Assembly: GCA_023663185.1 (NCBI GenBank)
Contig: JAMPHY010000007.1
Location: 1-64,000 of the forward strand
Direction of reading: 5' to 3'
DNA: 64,000 nt
Origin: Clostridiales bacterium
Lineage (GTDB): Bacteria; Bacillota; Clostridia; Lachnospirales; Lachnospiraceae
Positions within the stretch are counted from its first letter, which is position 1. Each line of letters starts with the position of its first letter. This document shows positions 44,143 through 52,715 of the stretch, piece after piece. Below the pieces are notes generated by a model. That model saw only the letters and a list, made by a program, of their open reading frames with translations. It was not told the origin of the DNA and made no database searches. The translations under genes and the position numbers were made by a program.

Positions 44143-44414
44143 TTACGCAAACTGCATTGACTGATTGGACAATTCTTTTATTGTATCAAGAGATAGTTCT
44201 GTGTAATCAGCTATATCCTCCAATGACATTTTACCTGCCTTAATCATACGAATAGCCATTTTTTTGCCTTATTTAATTCTGCGTTCTGCGCTGCCTCGTT
44301 TCTCATATCCTCCATAATCTTACACATGGTTGCAACTCCTTTCTCGTCCTACTTGAAATACCTCGCCTTTTTTGCAAGTACTTTGTTTTCTATGATTGTA
44401 ACATATCTTTCTAT
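44143..44414 (-). pseudogene. 3' remnant of Rpn/PD-(D/E)XK family transposase-like nuclease
   Basis: Reading the minus strand gives ...ENKVLAKKARYFK, a stop, DEKGVATMCKIMEDMRNEA, then a frame change in a run of seven A, and MAIRMIKAGKMSLEDIADY...LSNQSMQFA. This is the C-terminal tail I recall in Rpn-type recombination-promoting nucleases, with an MCK.MEDMRNE segment and a short helix-turn-helix-like end. One in-frame stop, one frameshift and a missing N-terminal catalytic part show it is dead. A ribosome-site-like GAAAGGAG stands before the internal ATG at 44327, probably by chance. Confidence 0.7.
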
Positions 44415-44439
44415 TGGATATTTTGTGAAAATTTTCTTT

Positions 44440-45276
44440 TCAAACTGTTCTTTTTAGTTTAGCTTGAACTAAATCTTTATGATAAAAATAATTGATATGC
44501 CTTATTGAATGTTCAGCACAATATCTTTCAATTTCAATCGCTAATTCATTCCAATACTCCATATTTCCCTTTATATACATGTCGTTGTATAAATTCATAA
44601 ATTGAGGATACTGATTATTGATATAGTTAAGTATGGTTTGTTTATAACTTCCCCTTAAATTCAAGTTTTCAAACCAATACTCATCTACATAGTCCTCACT
44701 AGCATTAATTATTGCTCTAAAGTCCGTTATTCGTGGAAATATGGGCGACATGAACAAAACAGAATAAATTCCATTTGTATGTAATACTTGCAATATTTCA
44801 AGCCGTTCGGCGATGCTACTGGCATTATCCATATCTGACCTAAATTTCTCGTCCAAAGTATTTATTGATACAGACACTTTCAAATTTTTACATTTTTTCA
44901 ATAAATCCATATCTCTTAAAATCAGTCGTGACTTAGTTGAAATAGTAAGTTCACAATCTATCGCTGTTAATTGTTCTAATACTTTTCGGGTAATTCTGTA
45001 TTTTTCTTCATATTGATTATAACAATCCGTTACTGATGAAAGAAAAACTGACTTACCCTGCAGCTTTTTTCTGCTTATTGGCTTATCACATAACTTAATA
45101 TCAATAAAACTTCCCCATTCTTCACTATGGTTTGTAAAGCGTTTCATAAAACGGGCATAACAATATTTACAGGCATGAGGACAACCTACATAAGTATTGA
45201 TTACATAGTCACTTGCTGGCAAATTAGATTTTGTTACTAAATCCTTTACGGTTATTTCCGTTTCTGTTATATTCAT
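44440..45276 (-). CDS. Radical SAM protein, mobile-pair B type
   Basis: This encodes a 278-residue radical SAM enzyme. The cluster motif CPHACKYCY (C32, C36 and C39) binds a 4Fe-4S cluster. SSVTDCYNQYEEKY, STKSRLILRD and SVSINTLDEKFRSDMDNA are typical of the SplB-like/Rv2578c group. From memory it matches radical SAM mobile pair protein B, which normally sits next to a partner A gene; no partner is present. ACGGAGGC precedes the ATG. The reaction is unknown. It abuts the Rpn-type remnant, supporting a mobile neighbourhood. Confidence 0.83.
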   Translation of the reverse strand: MNITETEITVKDLVTKSNLPASDYVINTYVGCPHACKYCYARFMKRFTNHSEEWGSFIDIKLCDKPISRKKLQGKSVFLSSVTDCYNQYEEKYRITRKVLEQLTAIDCELTISTKSRLILRDMDLLKKCKNLKVSVSINTLDEKFRSDMDNASSIAERLEILQVLHTNGIYSVLFMSPIFPRITDFRAIINASEDYVDEYWFENLNLRGSYKQTILNYINNQYPQFMNLYNDMYIKGNMEYWNELAIEIERYCAEHSIRHINYFYHKDLVQAKLKRTV

Positions 45277-45378
45277 AAAATTAGCCTCCGTGAATAATTA
45301 TACTGTATCATTGTTCCATAAACAATCTACTTTTTTAATTTATATTTCTAATATCTTGCTTTACTTTTTATAAAACTA

Positions 45379-45438
45379 TTGACAAATATATCGCAAGACG
45401 ATATATTATAACTATGATATATCGAGCGACGATATATC
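45379..45438 (+). promoter_or_regulatory. PadR promoter with two perfect operator palindromes
   Basis: TTGACA (45379-45384), 17 bases, TATATT (45402-45407). Two perfect inverted repeats overlap it: AATATATCG-N5-CGATATATT (45385-45407), between the promoter boxes, and GATATATCG-N5-CGATATATC (45416-45438), near the start of transcription. Their centres are 31 bp apart, three helical turns, so two dimers would bind the same face. Autorepression by PadR is the clear reading. Confidence 0.85.
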
Positions 45439-45470
45439 AGCGGACAAATATTAGCGAAGGAGATGATTAT

Positions 45471-45797
45471 TTGTCAGAAAAAGATAATCCGTTGACGGAA
45501 GCATTCTTCTATATTCTGTTGGCGCTTAGGAAGGCAAATCATGGTTACGGGATTATTCAGGAAGTGGAAAAATATACAGGCGGACGTGTGGAGTTGGGAG
45601 CAGGGACGCTGTATGGCGCGCTCCAGACTATGCTTAAAAGGGGCTGGATTAAGATTTACAGCGTTGATACGGAGTCCAGAAAGAAGAAGGAATATGTTAT
45701 TACGGAAACAGGCGTAAAGGTATTTATGGCGGAAAAACAGCGTTTGCAAGAACTGCTTAAGAACGCGGAATTAATGGAGGGGTTAGATAATGTTTAA
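45471..45797 (+). CDS. PadR-family transcriptional regulator
   Basis: This encodes a 108-residue winged-helix repressor (FYILLALRKANHGYGIIQEV, GTLYGALQTMLKRGWIKI, KEYVITETG) of the short PadR-s2 size. The TTG at 45471 is chosen for AAGGAGATG 8 bases upstream; the ATG at 45414 lies inside the operator region. It should repress its own operon through the two palindromes just upstream. It overlaps the DUF2812 gene by 8 bp. Confidence 0.93.
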   Translation: MSEKDNPLTEAFFYILLALRKANHGYGIIQEVEKYTGGRVELGAGTLYGALQTMLKRGWIKIYSVDTESRKKKEYVITETGVKVFMAEKQRLQELLKNAELMEGLDNV

Positions 45798-46302
45798 GTT
45801 TCGTATGTATTTTGATAAAGACGAGGAAGTGAAATGGCTAAATCAGATGTCGGAAGAAGGCTGGACGTTGACAGGCTTTTTTGCCGGATTTTATAACTTT
45901 GAAAAGCGCAGCAATGAAAGATGGCTTTATCAGATGGACATGGGCGATAAAATGTTTGAGGTCAGCGATGAATACAGGGAACTGATGGAAGAGATGGGCG
46001 TGGAGATTGTGCAGACATGGGGATATTGGATAATATTGCGTAAACCCGCGTCGGAAGGCAAGTTTGAATTATATACGGATATTGATTCGAGTATAGAGCA
46101 TTATACCAAAATATATAATATGTTCAAAGGAGCAGCGATGATTATACTGGTTTGCTTTATGATAGAAGTTATCTTAATGTTGACAGAAACCGGCATGGTG
46201 GGATTGATATTTACAATTATCGTCGGCATACCGATGGTTATGATGTTTGGGGCGGTTAAAAAAACTAAGAATGTCATCGACAAACTAAAGGAAAAGAAGT
46301 GA
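45790..46302 (+). CDS. DUF2812 domain membrane protein
   Basis: This encodes a 170-residue protein. Residues 1-85 form the DUF2812 domain (FDKDEEVKWLNQMSEEGWTL, GFYNFEKRSNERWLYQMD). Two membrane helices (about 114-131 and 135-153) and a lysine-rich end follow. DUF2812 genes are commonly found right after PadR regulators and their role is unknown. It overlaps the PadR gene and is under the same promoter. Membrane or stress sensing is a guess. Confidence 0.88.
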   Translation: MFKFRMYFDKDEEVKWLNQMSEEGWTLTGFFAGFYNFEKRSNERWLYQMDMGDKMFEVSDEYRELMEEMGVEIVQTWGYWIILRKPASEGKFELYTDIDSSIEHYTKIYNMFKGAAMIILVCFMIEVILMLTETGMVGLIFTIIVGIPMVMMFGAVKKTKNVIDKLKEKK

Positions 46303-46397
46303 CAAATGGAATTGTATACTTGTAAAAAAACTATGGGTGCGATATTATAGAAACAATGATGTATTTATAATATTGTTCTTGTGACGGAGAGTTCAAC

Positions 46398-47810
46398 ATG
46401 GTTTTTTCAAGTGAAATCTTTTTATTTATATTTTTACCATGCGTGTTGGTAATATATTATGCGCTGCTGCGTAAGACCAGAAAATTAAAAAATATATTTC
46501 TGTTAGCGGCGAGTCTTCTCTTTTACGCATGGGGCGAACCTGTTTATGTGCTTTTAATGATTGCCACTATTATATTTAACTGGATTTTCGGTATTCTGGT
46601 GGACAAGCTTCGTGATAGAGGAATGGTTGTAAAGCTTGTATTAGCGCTTATGGTATTAACCAACGTCGGAATACTGGGCTGGTTTAAGTACAGCGTATTC
46701 ATTGTGTTGCAGATTAACAGGTTTCTTCATACGGAGATACCGGTGCCGGAAGTATCGCTTCCAATCGGCATATCTTTTTTCACCTTTCAGGCAATGTCAT
46801 ATGTTATCGACGTATATAGAGGGGACGGCAAAGTACAGAAAAATCCGTTGTCAGTGGGGCTCTATGTTTCGTTTTTCCCGCAGTTGATTGCCGGACCTAT
46901 CGTAAGATATGAGACTATTGCCGAGCAGATAGAAAACAGAGTGGAGAATTTTGAAGACTTCTCCGCAGGAGTGACGAAATTCTGTATAGGGCTTGGCAAA
47001 AAGGTAATCATTGCTAATAATATGGCAGTTATAGCTGATTATGTCTTTGATTTGCTTGTCAGGGACGGAAGCTTCCATGCGTCTATGGCGATGGCGTGGC
47101 TGGGAATAATTGCTTATACATTGCAGATATTTTTTGACTTTGCCGGATACTCTGATATGGCTATCGGTCTTGGCTCAATGTTTGGCTTCCATTTTAAAGA
47201 GAATTTCAACTATCCATATATTGCCTCATCTGTAACGGATTTGTGGCACAGATGGCATATATCCCTCTCCTCATGGTTTCGGGATTATGTGTATATTCCG
47301 CTTGGCGGCAGCAGGGTATCCAAACCGCGTCAGATATTCAATATATTTGTAGTATGGTTTCTTACAGGATTGTGGCATGGCGCGAACTGGACGTTTATAG
47401 CATGGGGGCTGTTGTTTTTCGTAGTATTAACTTTTGAAAAACTGACAGGCTTAGCTAAGAAAAAAACATGGTGGGGACATATTTATGCGGTGCTTGTTTT
47501 CATGTTCGGGCTTGTTATCTTCCGTTCGACAGGGCTTGGCGCAGCGTTCACATATTTTAAGGCGCTTATTGGAATCGGCGCAAGGGGAATCTATGAAAGC
47601 GCAGTAGCGGAATATATTGTACAGAACTGGTTTTATTTTGTAGCCGGAATCATAAGCTGTGCGCCCGTCATTCCGTGGATTGATAAAAAGTTTGGCAAGT
47701 ATAAAGCGTGGCATGTGATATATGCGGCGGGTATTCTGGCGATACTTATAATATCGGTATCTTTTATCAGTAACAATGCGTATAACCCGTTTATTTATTT
47801 TAATTTCTAA
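46398..47810 (+). CDS. MBOAT O-acyltransferase (AlgI/DltB-like)
   Basis: This encodes a 470-residue polytopic membrane enzyme that moves acyl groups, usually acetyl, across the membrane onto polysaccharides. Diagnostic segments are LPIGISFFTFQAMSYVIDVY, FPQLIAGPIVRY, LWHRWHISLSSWFRDYVYIP and LTGLWHGANWTF, the last with the catalytic histidine. About eleven hydrophobic segments are present. The DHHW partner gene follows 19 bp later. No polysaccharide synthase is adjacent, so the acceptor is unknown. Confidence 0.93.
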   Translation: MVFSSEIFLFIFLPCVLVIYYALLRKTRKLKNIFLLAASLLFYAWGEPVYVLLMIATIIFNWIFGILVDKLRDRGMVVKLVLALMVLTNVGILGWFKYSVFIVLQINRFLHTEIPVPEVSLPIGISFFTFQAMSYVIDVYRGDGKVQKNPLSVGLYVSFFPQLIAGPIVRYETIAEQIENRVENFEDFSAGVTKFCIGLGKKVIIANNMAVIADYVFDLLVRDGSFHASMAMAWLGIIAYTLQIFFDFAGYSDMAIGLGSMFGFHFKENFNYPYIASSVTDLWHRWHISLSSWFRDYVYIPLGGSRVSKPRQIFNIFVVWFLTGLWHGANWTFIAWGLLFFVVLTFEKLTGLAKKKTWWGHIYAVLVFMFGLVIFRSTGLGAAFTYFKALIGIGARGIYESAVAEYIVQNWFYFVAGIISCAPVIPWIDKKFGKYKAWHVIYAAGILAILIISVSFISNNAYNPFIYFNF

Positions 47811-47829
47811 TGAAGAGGGCAGGGAAAGT

Positions 47830-48996
47830 ATGAAAAGTCGTGAAAAGTATATAGCTGTAATATTTATGATATTTATATTGTTTGTGCCTGCCGCAACGCT
47901 GGTAAAGGGCTTTTTGCCGGAGCAAGAAAATGATTCTTCGCCAGAACGCGACGTATTGGAAAATAACGGCGCGCTTAGAGACGACGGTGAAACTGATAAC
48001 GACGATGGCGACAGCGCGGAAGCTGACGCCGAAGCTAATGCGGAAAGCGAGCCGGCAAAGCAGGAGGATACGGCAGCTCATAATGAAAATTTTTTTGCGG
48101 CGGCGCGCAATAATCTGAATGGCTTTATAGAGCGGTTATTTTTAAGAGACGGTATGATAAAGCTTAACGAGGAATTTACTATGTTTATGACGGGCGGCAG
48201 ATATATCGGCTCTACTCAGCTTTTGCTCGGCAAGAATAATTGGCTCTTTTATAAAAGGGAAGACGACGGACAGCCCATCTGGGATTATATGGGAATTAAT
48301 AAATATAGCGACAATGACCTTATAGCAATCGTTTTGAACCTGACTGAAACGAGGAATTATTTTAGAGAGCTGGGGATTGATTTCTATGTAATTACCGTGC
48401 CTAATAAGGAAATTGTATATGCGGAGTATATGCCCGATACGATTATAAGGGTGGACGAAGTATCACGGGGCGAGCAGGTAGCGAATTATATTAAGGAAAA
48501 AACCGACCTTGTATATCTTTATCCGAAGCAGGCGTTTCAGGACGTGAAAGACAGGCATCAAGTTTATTATACGACGGATACGCACTGGAATCAAAAGGGT
48601 GCGTTTGTGGGCTTGCAGGAAATTTTTAAAGAAGCGTATGGAACATATGCGGATTTGGATTCGGTGGAATTTAAGATACACACAGATGAATATGCCGGAG
48701 ACTTGGCGATGATTGGCAATGTCACGGATAAATACGATATTGATACCGTGTATGTATTCGACTCGAAAACCGCGAACCCTTCACAGTATAGGGACGAAGT
48801 TGCGATTATAGTAGGGGATTCGTTTTCGGGCTTTCTTTCCATAGTGGCGGAAGGATATTATAAAGAGGTACACTGGATTGATATATCGCAGTTCACGATG
48901 GATATGGTGGCAAAATATGACGCAGACGTCATAATATGGGAAACCGGAGAGCGCCGCATGGACGTCTTAAGGGACACAAACCTGCTGGCGAAATAA
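47830..48996 (+). CDS. DHHW/AlgX-like SGNH-hydrolase-fold protein
   Basis: This encodes a 388-residue exported protein. An N-terminal membrane anchor (YIAVIFMIFILFVPAATLVK) and an acidic linker (about 30-75) precede the catalytic part. It carries TTDTHWNQKGAF (Asp-x-His) and VGDSFSGFLS (nucleophile serine), as in AlgJ/AlgX and DHHW proteins that complete polysaccharide O-acetylation outside the membrane. AGGGAAAG precedes the ATG at 47830, chosen over an in-frame start inside the MBOAT gene. It pairs with that MBOAT. Confidence 0.9.
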   Translation: MKSREKYIAVIFMIFILFVPAATLVKGFLPEQENDSSPERDVLENNGALRDDGETDNDDGDSAEADAEANAESEPAKQEDTAAHNENFFAAARNNLNGFIERLFLRDGMIKLNEEFTMFMTGGRYIGSTQLLLGKNNWLFYKREDDGQPIWDYMGINKYSDNDLIAIVLNLTETRNYFRELGIDFYVITVPNKEIVYAEYMPDTIIRVDEVSRGEQVANYIKEKTDLVYLYPKQAFQDVKDRHQVYYTTDTHWNQKGAFVGLQEIFKEAYGTYADLDSVEFKIHTDEYAGDLAMIGNVTDKYDIDTVYVFDSKTANPSQYRDEVAIIVGDSFSGFLSIVAEGYYKEVHWIDISQFTMDMVAKYDADVIIWETGERRMDVLRDTNLLAK

Positions 48997-49042
48997 GCAT
49001 ATGTACGGGGCGTCATATGAAAATCAAGCCATATTGAGCGAT

Positions 49043-50152
49043 TTAACGCAATGCGTCTTTAACAGCCTGAACGACGCGCGCAAGTTCGTCTTCCTGCGTG
49101 CAGAAAAGTCTCGCGGAAGCTTCGATGGCGATATTCGATACTTCTAAAAGTTTGGCGGAGCGGATATCTTCTTCATTTACACTTCCCATACGAAAAGAAT
49201 TAATTAGTTCATTCAGTTCTGTGAAGTAGCGCATCAATTCGTCGAATTTTTGTATCTTATCAATGACACTTGTGCCATATTCTGACCGCTCAAGCTCGCA
49301 GACCGCGATTACCTGCATGGAGAGTTTAAGCTCGCCTGTAATGTCCGAAGCTTCCATTAATACGTCGGGGCGTTTTTTCAGTTCGTTCAGAAAATATTCT
49401 TTGGCGTTTTTTAAATCTTTTCTTAGAAAAAACTCCGCCAGCCTGTCTTTCATCTGTTTAGTTTCATATTTTTCCGTCGTCATGCCGACCTTACATTCAT
49501 AGACTTTAAGACCTTTGGTTTGAGCCCAGACAAGCAAAAGGAACTCAGAAATAAAGCCGAATACTCGCTTGTGGTAATCGTCATAGCTGCTTACGTCGAT
49601 TAATTTTTCCACCTCGTCAAAAATCGAAAACAGCCATTCGCAGTATTCGTCATATAAAGCCTTATCAGCCACCATCATATTAGCAAAGTAGGTGCCGTTT
49701 CCATGCGCAAGTTTCTCGAAATTCTTATAATATTCAGGATATTTACGGCGGATAACTTCGCCCGTAGTTTCCAAATCGAATATATTGTAGTCGCTTGCAT
49801 AGCCGTCATAATAAGAATAATTCAGCTTAAGCTTTTTGGAAGTAATAATATCGTATTCTTTTAATATGTCCAGATAATCTTTTTCGTTAAGAATCCTGCC
49901 TTCTTCTGTGCAAAAATATCTTCTGTAATGACATATGCCGACATAATCTGTGGTTTTCATATTTTTCCACACCCAGTATACGCCTGTAAGCTCACCATAA
50001 AAACAGTTTTTTAAGGAAATGTTATCGCCGGTATTATCGCCGGCATATCCTAAATCTTCGCCGCCAGCGCGCCCTACGTGAAGTGGAAAATAAATCTTGT
50101 CGGAAGGTTCTTCAAATTTTTTATGCGTCATAGTAAAAATCGTAACTGCCAT
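49043..50152 (-). CDS. DUF4422 glycosyltransferase-like protein
   Basis: This encodes a 369-residue protein. Residues 1-240 match DUF4422 (IFTMTHKKFE, GELTGVYWVWKN, DYVGICHYRRYF, CEWLFSIFDEVE, YHKRVFGFISEFLL), found in capsule and exopolysaccharide clusters and thought to be a glycosyltransferase. The last ~120 residues are helical and not part of the usual domain. It converges on the DHHW gene and is followed (upstream on the minus strand) by the MATE gene with 15 bp between. The sugar donor is unknown. Confidence 0.85.
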   Translation of the reverse strand: MAVTIFTMTHKKFEEPSDKIYFPLHVGRAGGEDLGYAGDNTGDNISLKNCFYGELTGVYWVWKNMKTTDYVGICHYRRYFCTEEGRILNEKDYLDILKEYDIITSKKLKLNYSYYDGYASDYNIFDLETTGEVIRRKYPEYYKNFEKLAHGNGTYFANMMVADKALYDEYCEWLFSIFDEVEKLIDVSSYDDYHKRVFGFISEFLLLVWAQTKGLKVYECKVGMTTEKYETKQMKDRLAEFFLRKDLKNAKEYFLNELKKRPDVLMEASDITGELKLSMQVIAVCELERSEYGTSVIDKIQKFDELMRYFTELNELINSFRMGSVNEEDIRSAKLLEVSNIAIEASARLFCTQEDELARVVQAVKDALR

Positions 50153-50167
50153 ATGCGATACTCCTTT

Positions 50168-51511
50168 CTAAAGTCCCTTAAGCCGCTTTTCCATATCCTT
50201 ACGCGCGTATATGTATGCGGGAATTAAGAAAATATCCGCAAACACCCAAGCTAACGGATTGGCAAAACCGACTGCGGAAAATCCTACAAGGGGGACAATA
50301 ACAAACCCCATCAGGCCTCTTGCCACCATCTCGAAGAATCCTGCAAAGACGGCAAGCCTGCTATATCCCATGCCCTGAATAAGAAAACGCACGATATTAA
50401 CCAGCGCAAGCGGGAAATAGAAGCAGGCGTTCATTAACAGATACCAATGCGCATTGTCCAAAATTGCAATTTCGTCTTTTTCTAAGAAAAGCAGCAACAG
50501 GTTTTTTCCGAAAAGTATGACAATCCCCAATGCAATTATAGAATACGCCGCGCCCAAGATTACACAGTCTTTCAATCCTTTGCCGATACGCTCAAGCTTG
50601 CCCGCACCCACGTTCTGACCGCCGTAGGTAGCCATTGCAGAACCCAGATTGTCAAAAGGACAGACTAAAAACATGCTTAATTTACTTCCGGCGGTAACTG
50701 TTGCAACTGCGTCTGAGCCTATTCCATTGACGGCACTCTGTAAAATTATACTGCCAATGGCGGTGATGGAGTATTGCAGTCCCATTGGTAAGCCCATATT
50801 GCACAGCTTGAACATGAAGTTTTTATCTTTATTCCAGTCGTCTTTATCAAGATGTAGTATTGGAAATTTCTTCCGCATATAAAGCAGACAGCATATTCCT
50901 GCGGCAGCCTGCGATACGACTGTCGCGATTGACGCTCCGCGTACTCCCCAGTGAAATACCGTAATACATAAACAGTCCAATAAGATATTGAGCAGCGCCG
51001 ACATAATAAGGAAAATGACCGGAGTTTTGCTGTCTCCTAAAGAACGGATTATTGCCGAGGTCATATTGTAAAGATAGACGATAGGTATACCCATAAAAAT
51101 AACTACTATATAATTATAGGATTCGTCTATAATATTTGACGGCGTGCGCATTAATTGTAAAATAGGACGGCACAAAAGCACCACAACAATAGTCATGATA
51201 ACGGCAAAAATCACGGAAAGCCGCACGCTTCCGGCTACATATTTACGCAGATTCCTTTCATTTCCGGCGCCGAATTCCTGCGCGATGGGAATAGCAAAAC
51301 CGTTGCACACGCCTAAACAAAATCCTATAATAAGAAAGTTGACAGAACCGGTAGCGCCTACCGCCGCTAAAGCGTCTACGCCGAGATAATGCCCGACTAT
51401 AATAGCGTCCACCATGCTGTAAAACTGTTGAAAAAGAGCGCCGAACAATAGCGGAATCGAAAAGCTAAGAATCAGCTTCATCGGGCTTCCTTTTGTCATA
51501 TCTTTTTCCAT
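50168..51511 (-). CDS. MATE-family efflux transporter
   Basis: This encodes a 447-residue, twelve-segment membrane transporter (MEKDMTKGSPMKLILSFSIP, LFQQFYSMVDAIIVGHYLG, GSVNFLIIGFCLGVCNGFAI). Family members export drugs or metabolites using Na+ or H+. The ATG at 51511 is chosen for AAAGGAG 10 bases upstream; the frame open to 51643 runs into the CDF gene. It lies 34 bp after that gene on the same strand. Confidence 0.92.
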   Translation of the reverse strand: MEKDMTKGSPMKLILSFSIPLLFGALFQQFYSMVDAIIVGHYLGVDALAAVGATGSVNFLIIGFCLGVCNGFAIPIAQEFGAGNERNLRKYVAGSVRLSVIFAVIMTIVVVLLCRPILQLMRTPSNIIDESYNYIVVIFMGIPIVYLYNMTSAIIRSLGDSKTPVIFLIMSALLNILLDCLCITVFHWGVRGASIATVVSQAAAGICCLLYMRKKFPILHLDKDDWNKDKNFMFKLCNMGLPMGLQYSITAIGSIILQSAVNGIGSDAVATVTAGSKLSMFLVCPFDNLGSAMATYGGQNVGAGKLERIGKGLKDCVILGAAYSIIALGIVILFGKNLLLLFLEKDEIAILDNAHWYLLMNACFYFPLALVNIVRFLIQGMGYSRLAVFAGFFEMVARGLMGFVIVPLVGFSAVGFANPLAWVFADIFLIPAYIYARKDMEKRLKGL

Positions 51512-51545
51512 AATAATCGAACTCCTTTCTCGAACTGTGACTCTC

Positions 51546-52475
51546 TTATTCTTCCGTAGGATTGACATGAACCATACAGTGCTTGCAGTTTGTAAAATTT
51601 TTTTCGATTGTATCATGAACCTGCTCCGCAATTCTGTGAGCATTTCCTAAAGTTAATTCTCTGTCTAAAAGGATTTCCAAATCGACATAAATCTTATCGC
51701 CAAAAAGCCTTGTCTTTAAATCGTCTATTCCGCGCACACCCGCAACGCCTAATACTGACTCACGTATCTTTAGCTCGGTTTCGCTATCGCAGCTATGGTC
51801 TACCATTTTATCAAGACCGTCCTTAAATATATCGTAGGAGACCTTGATAATACACAGGCTTATAATGACTCCGGCGACAGCGTCCATGATGGGATATCCG
51901 ATTCTGGCAAATAAAATACCCACAAATGAACCGATTGACGAAAGTGCGTCGGAACGATGGTGCCATGCGTCCGCCATCAGAGCGCCGGAATTAATCTTTT
52001 TGGCGACGGCTCTGGTATACCAAAACAGCCATTCTTTGACTACAATGGAAATCACGGCGGCAGCAAGCGGAAGCAGGCTGGGAATGACAAGCTTGTCATA
52101 ATTGCCTGCGGCTATCTTTTTTATACCCGCTAAACCTATTCCTGCGCCTACGATTGCAAGCAGCATAGCAAGAATAATCGCGGCGACGCACTCCATACGC
52201 TCGTGCCCGTAAGGGTGGTCGCTGTCGGCCTTTTTACCTGCCATCTTTACGCCTATAATAACTACAATGGTGCTGAATACGTCAGAGGCGGAATGAACGG
52301 CGTCGGAAATCATGGCGTTGGAGTTGCCGACAACACCGGTTATAAGCTTAATCAGCGAAAGCAAAAGATTTACGACGATGCTCAATGCGGACGCCTTGTA
52401 TGCCGGATTTTCTTTTATGGTCTTTATATGTATGCCGCCTTGTATGGCGTGTTCTAATGATTTGTATTCGTCCAA
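51546..52475 (-). CDS. Cation diffusion facilitator (CDF) metal exporter
   Basis: This encodes a 309-residue metal/proton antiporter. Metal-site residues appear in SDAVHSASD (helix 2) and ADAWHHRSD (helix 5), with DHPYGHER in the following loop. The cytoplasmic C-terminal domain ends NCKHCMVHVNP. It probably exports Zn, Fe, Mn or Co. A metal-dependent regulator is not nearby. It is probably cotranscribed with the MATE and DUF4422 genes downstream. Confidence 0.93.
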   Translation of the reverse strand: MDEYKSLEHAIQGGIHIKTIKENPAYKASALSIVVNLLLSLIKLITGVVGNSNAMISDAVHSASDVFSTIVVIIGVKMAGKKADSDHPYGHERMECVAAIILAMLLAIVGAGIGLAGIKKIAAGNYDKLVIPSLLPLAAAVISIVVKEWLFWYTRAVAKKINSGALMADAWHHRSDALSSIGSFVGILFARIGYPIMDAVAGVIISLCIIKVSYDIFKDGLDKMVDHSCDSETELKIRESVLGVAGVRGIDDLKTRLFGDKIYVDLEILLDRELTLGNAHRIAEQVHDTIEKNFTNCKHCMVHVNPTEE

Positions 52476-52630
52476 ATATGTATCCTCCGGTAAATGTAGA
52501 ATAGACTTTGATTATTATAGCAGTTTATTCTTGGTTCAAGTAACATAGTATATGCTAATTTTGGGGTTATGTCAAATTTATTTTTTGAATAAAAATGCGT
52601 TTCCATGTAAAAATTTATCTTCATACTTTA

Positions 52631-52659
52631 TTGAGCAAATTTAAGATATATGCTATAAT
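52631..52659 (+). promoter_or_regulatory. Sigma-A promoter of the UDP-sugar pyrophosphorylase gene
   Basis: TTGAGC (52631-52636), 17 bases, TATAAT (52654-52659), 56 bp before the ATG at 52716. Confidence 0.7.
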
Positions 52660-52715
52660 AGCCGCAAAGGAAAAACAAGTGGTTGCGAAGCATAAAATAT
52701 ATAAGAGGTATATCT

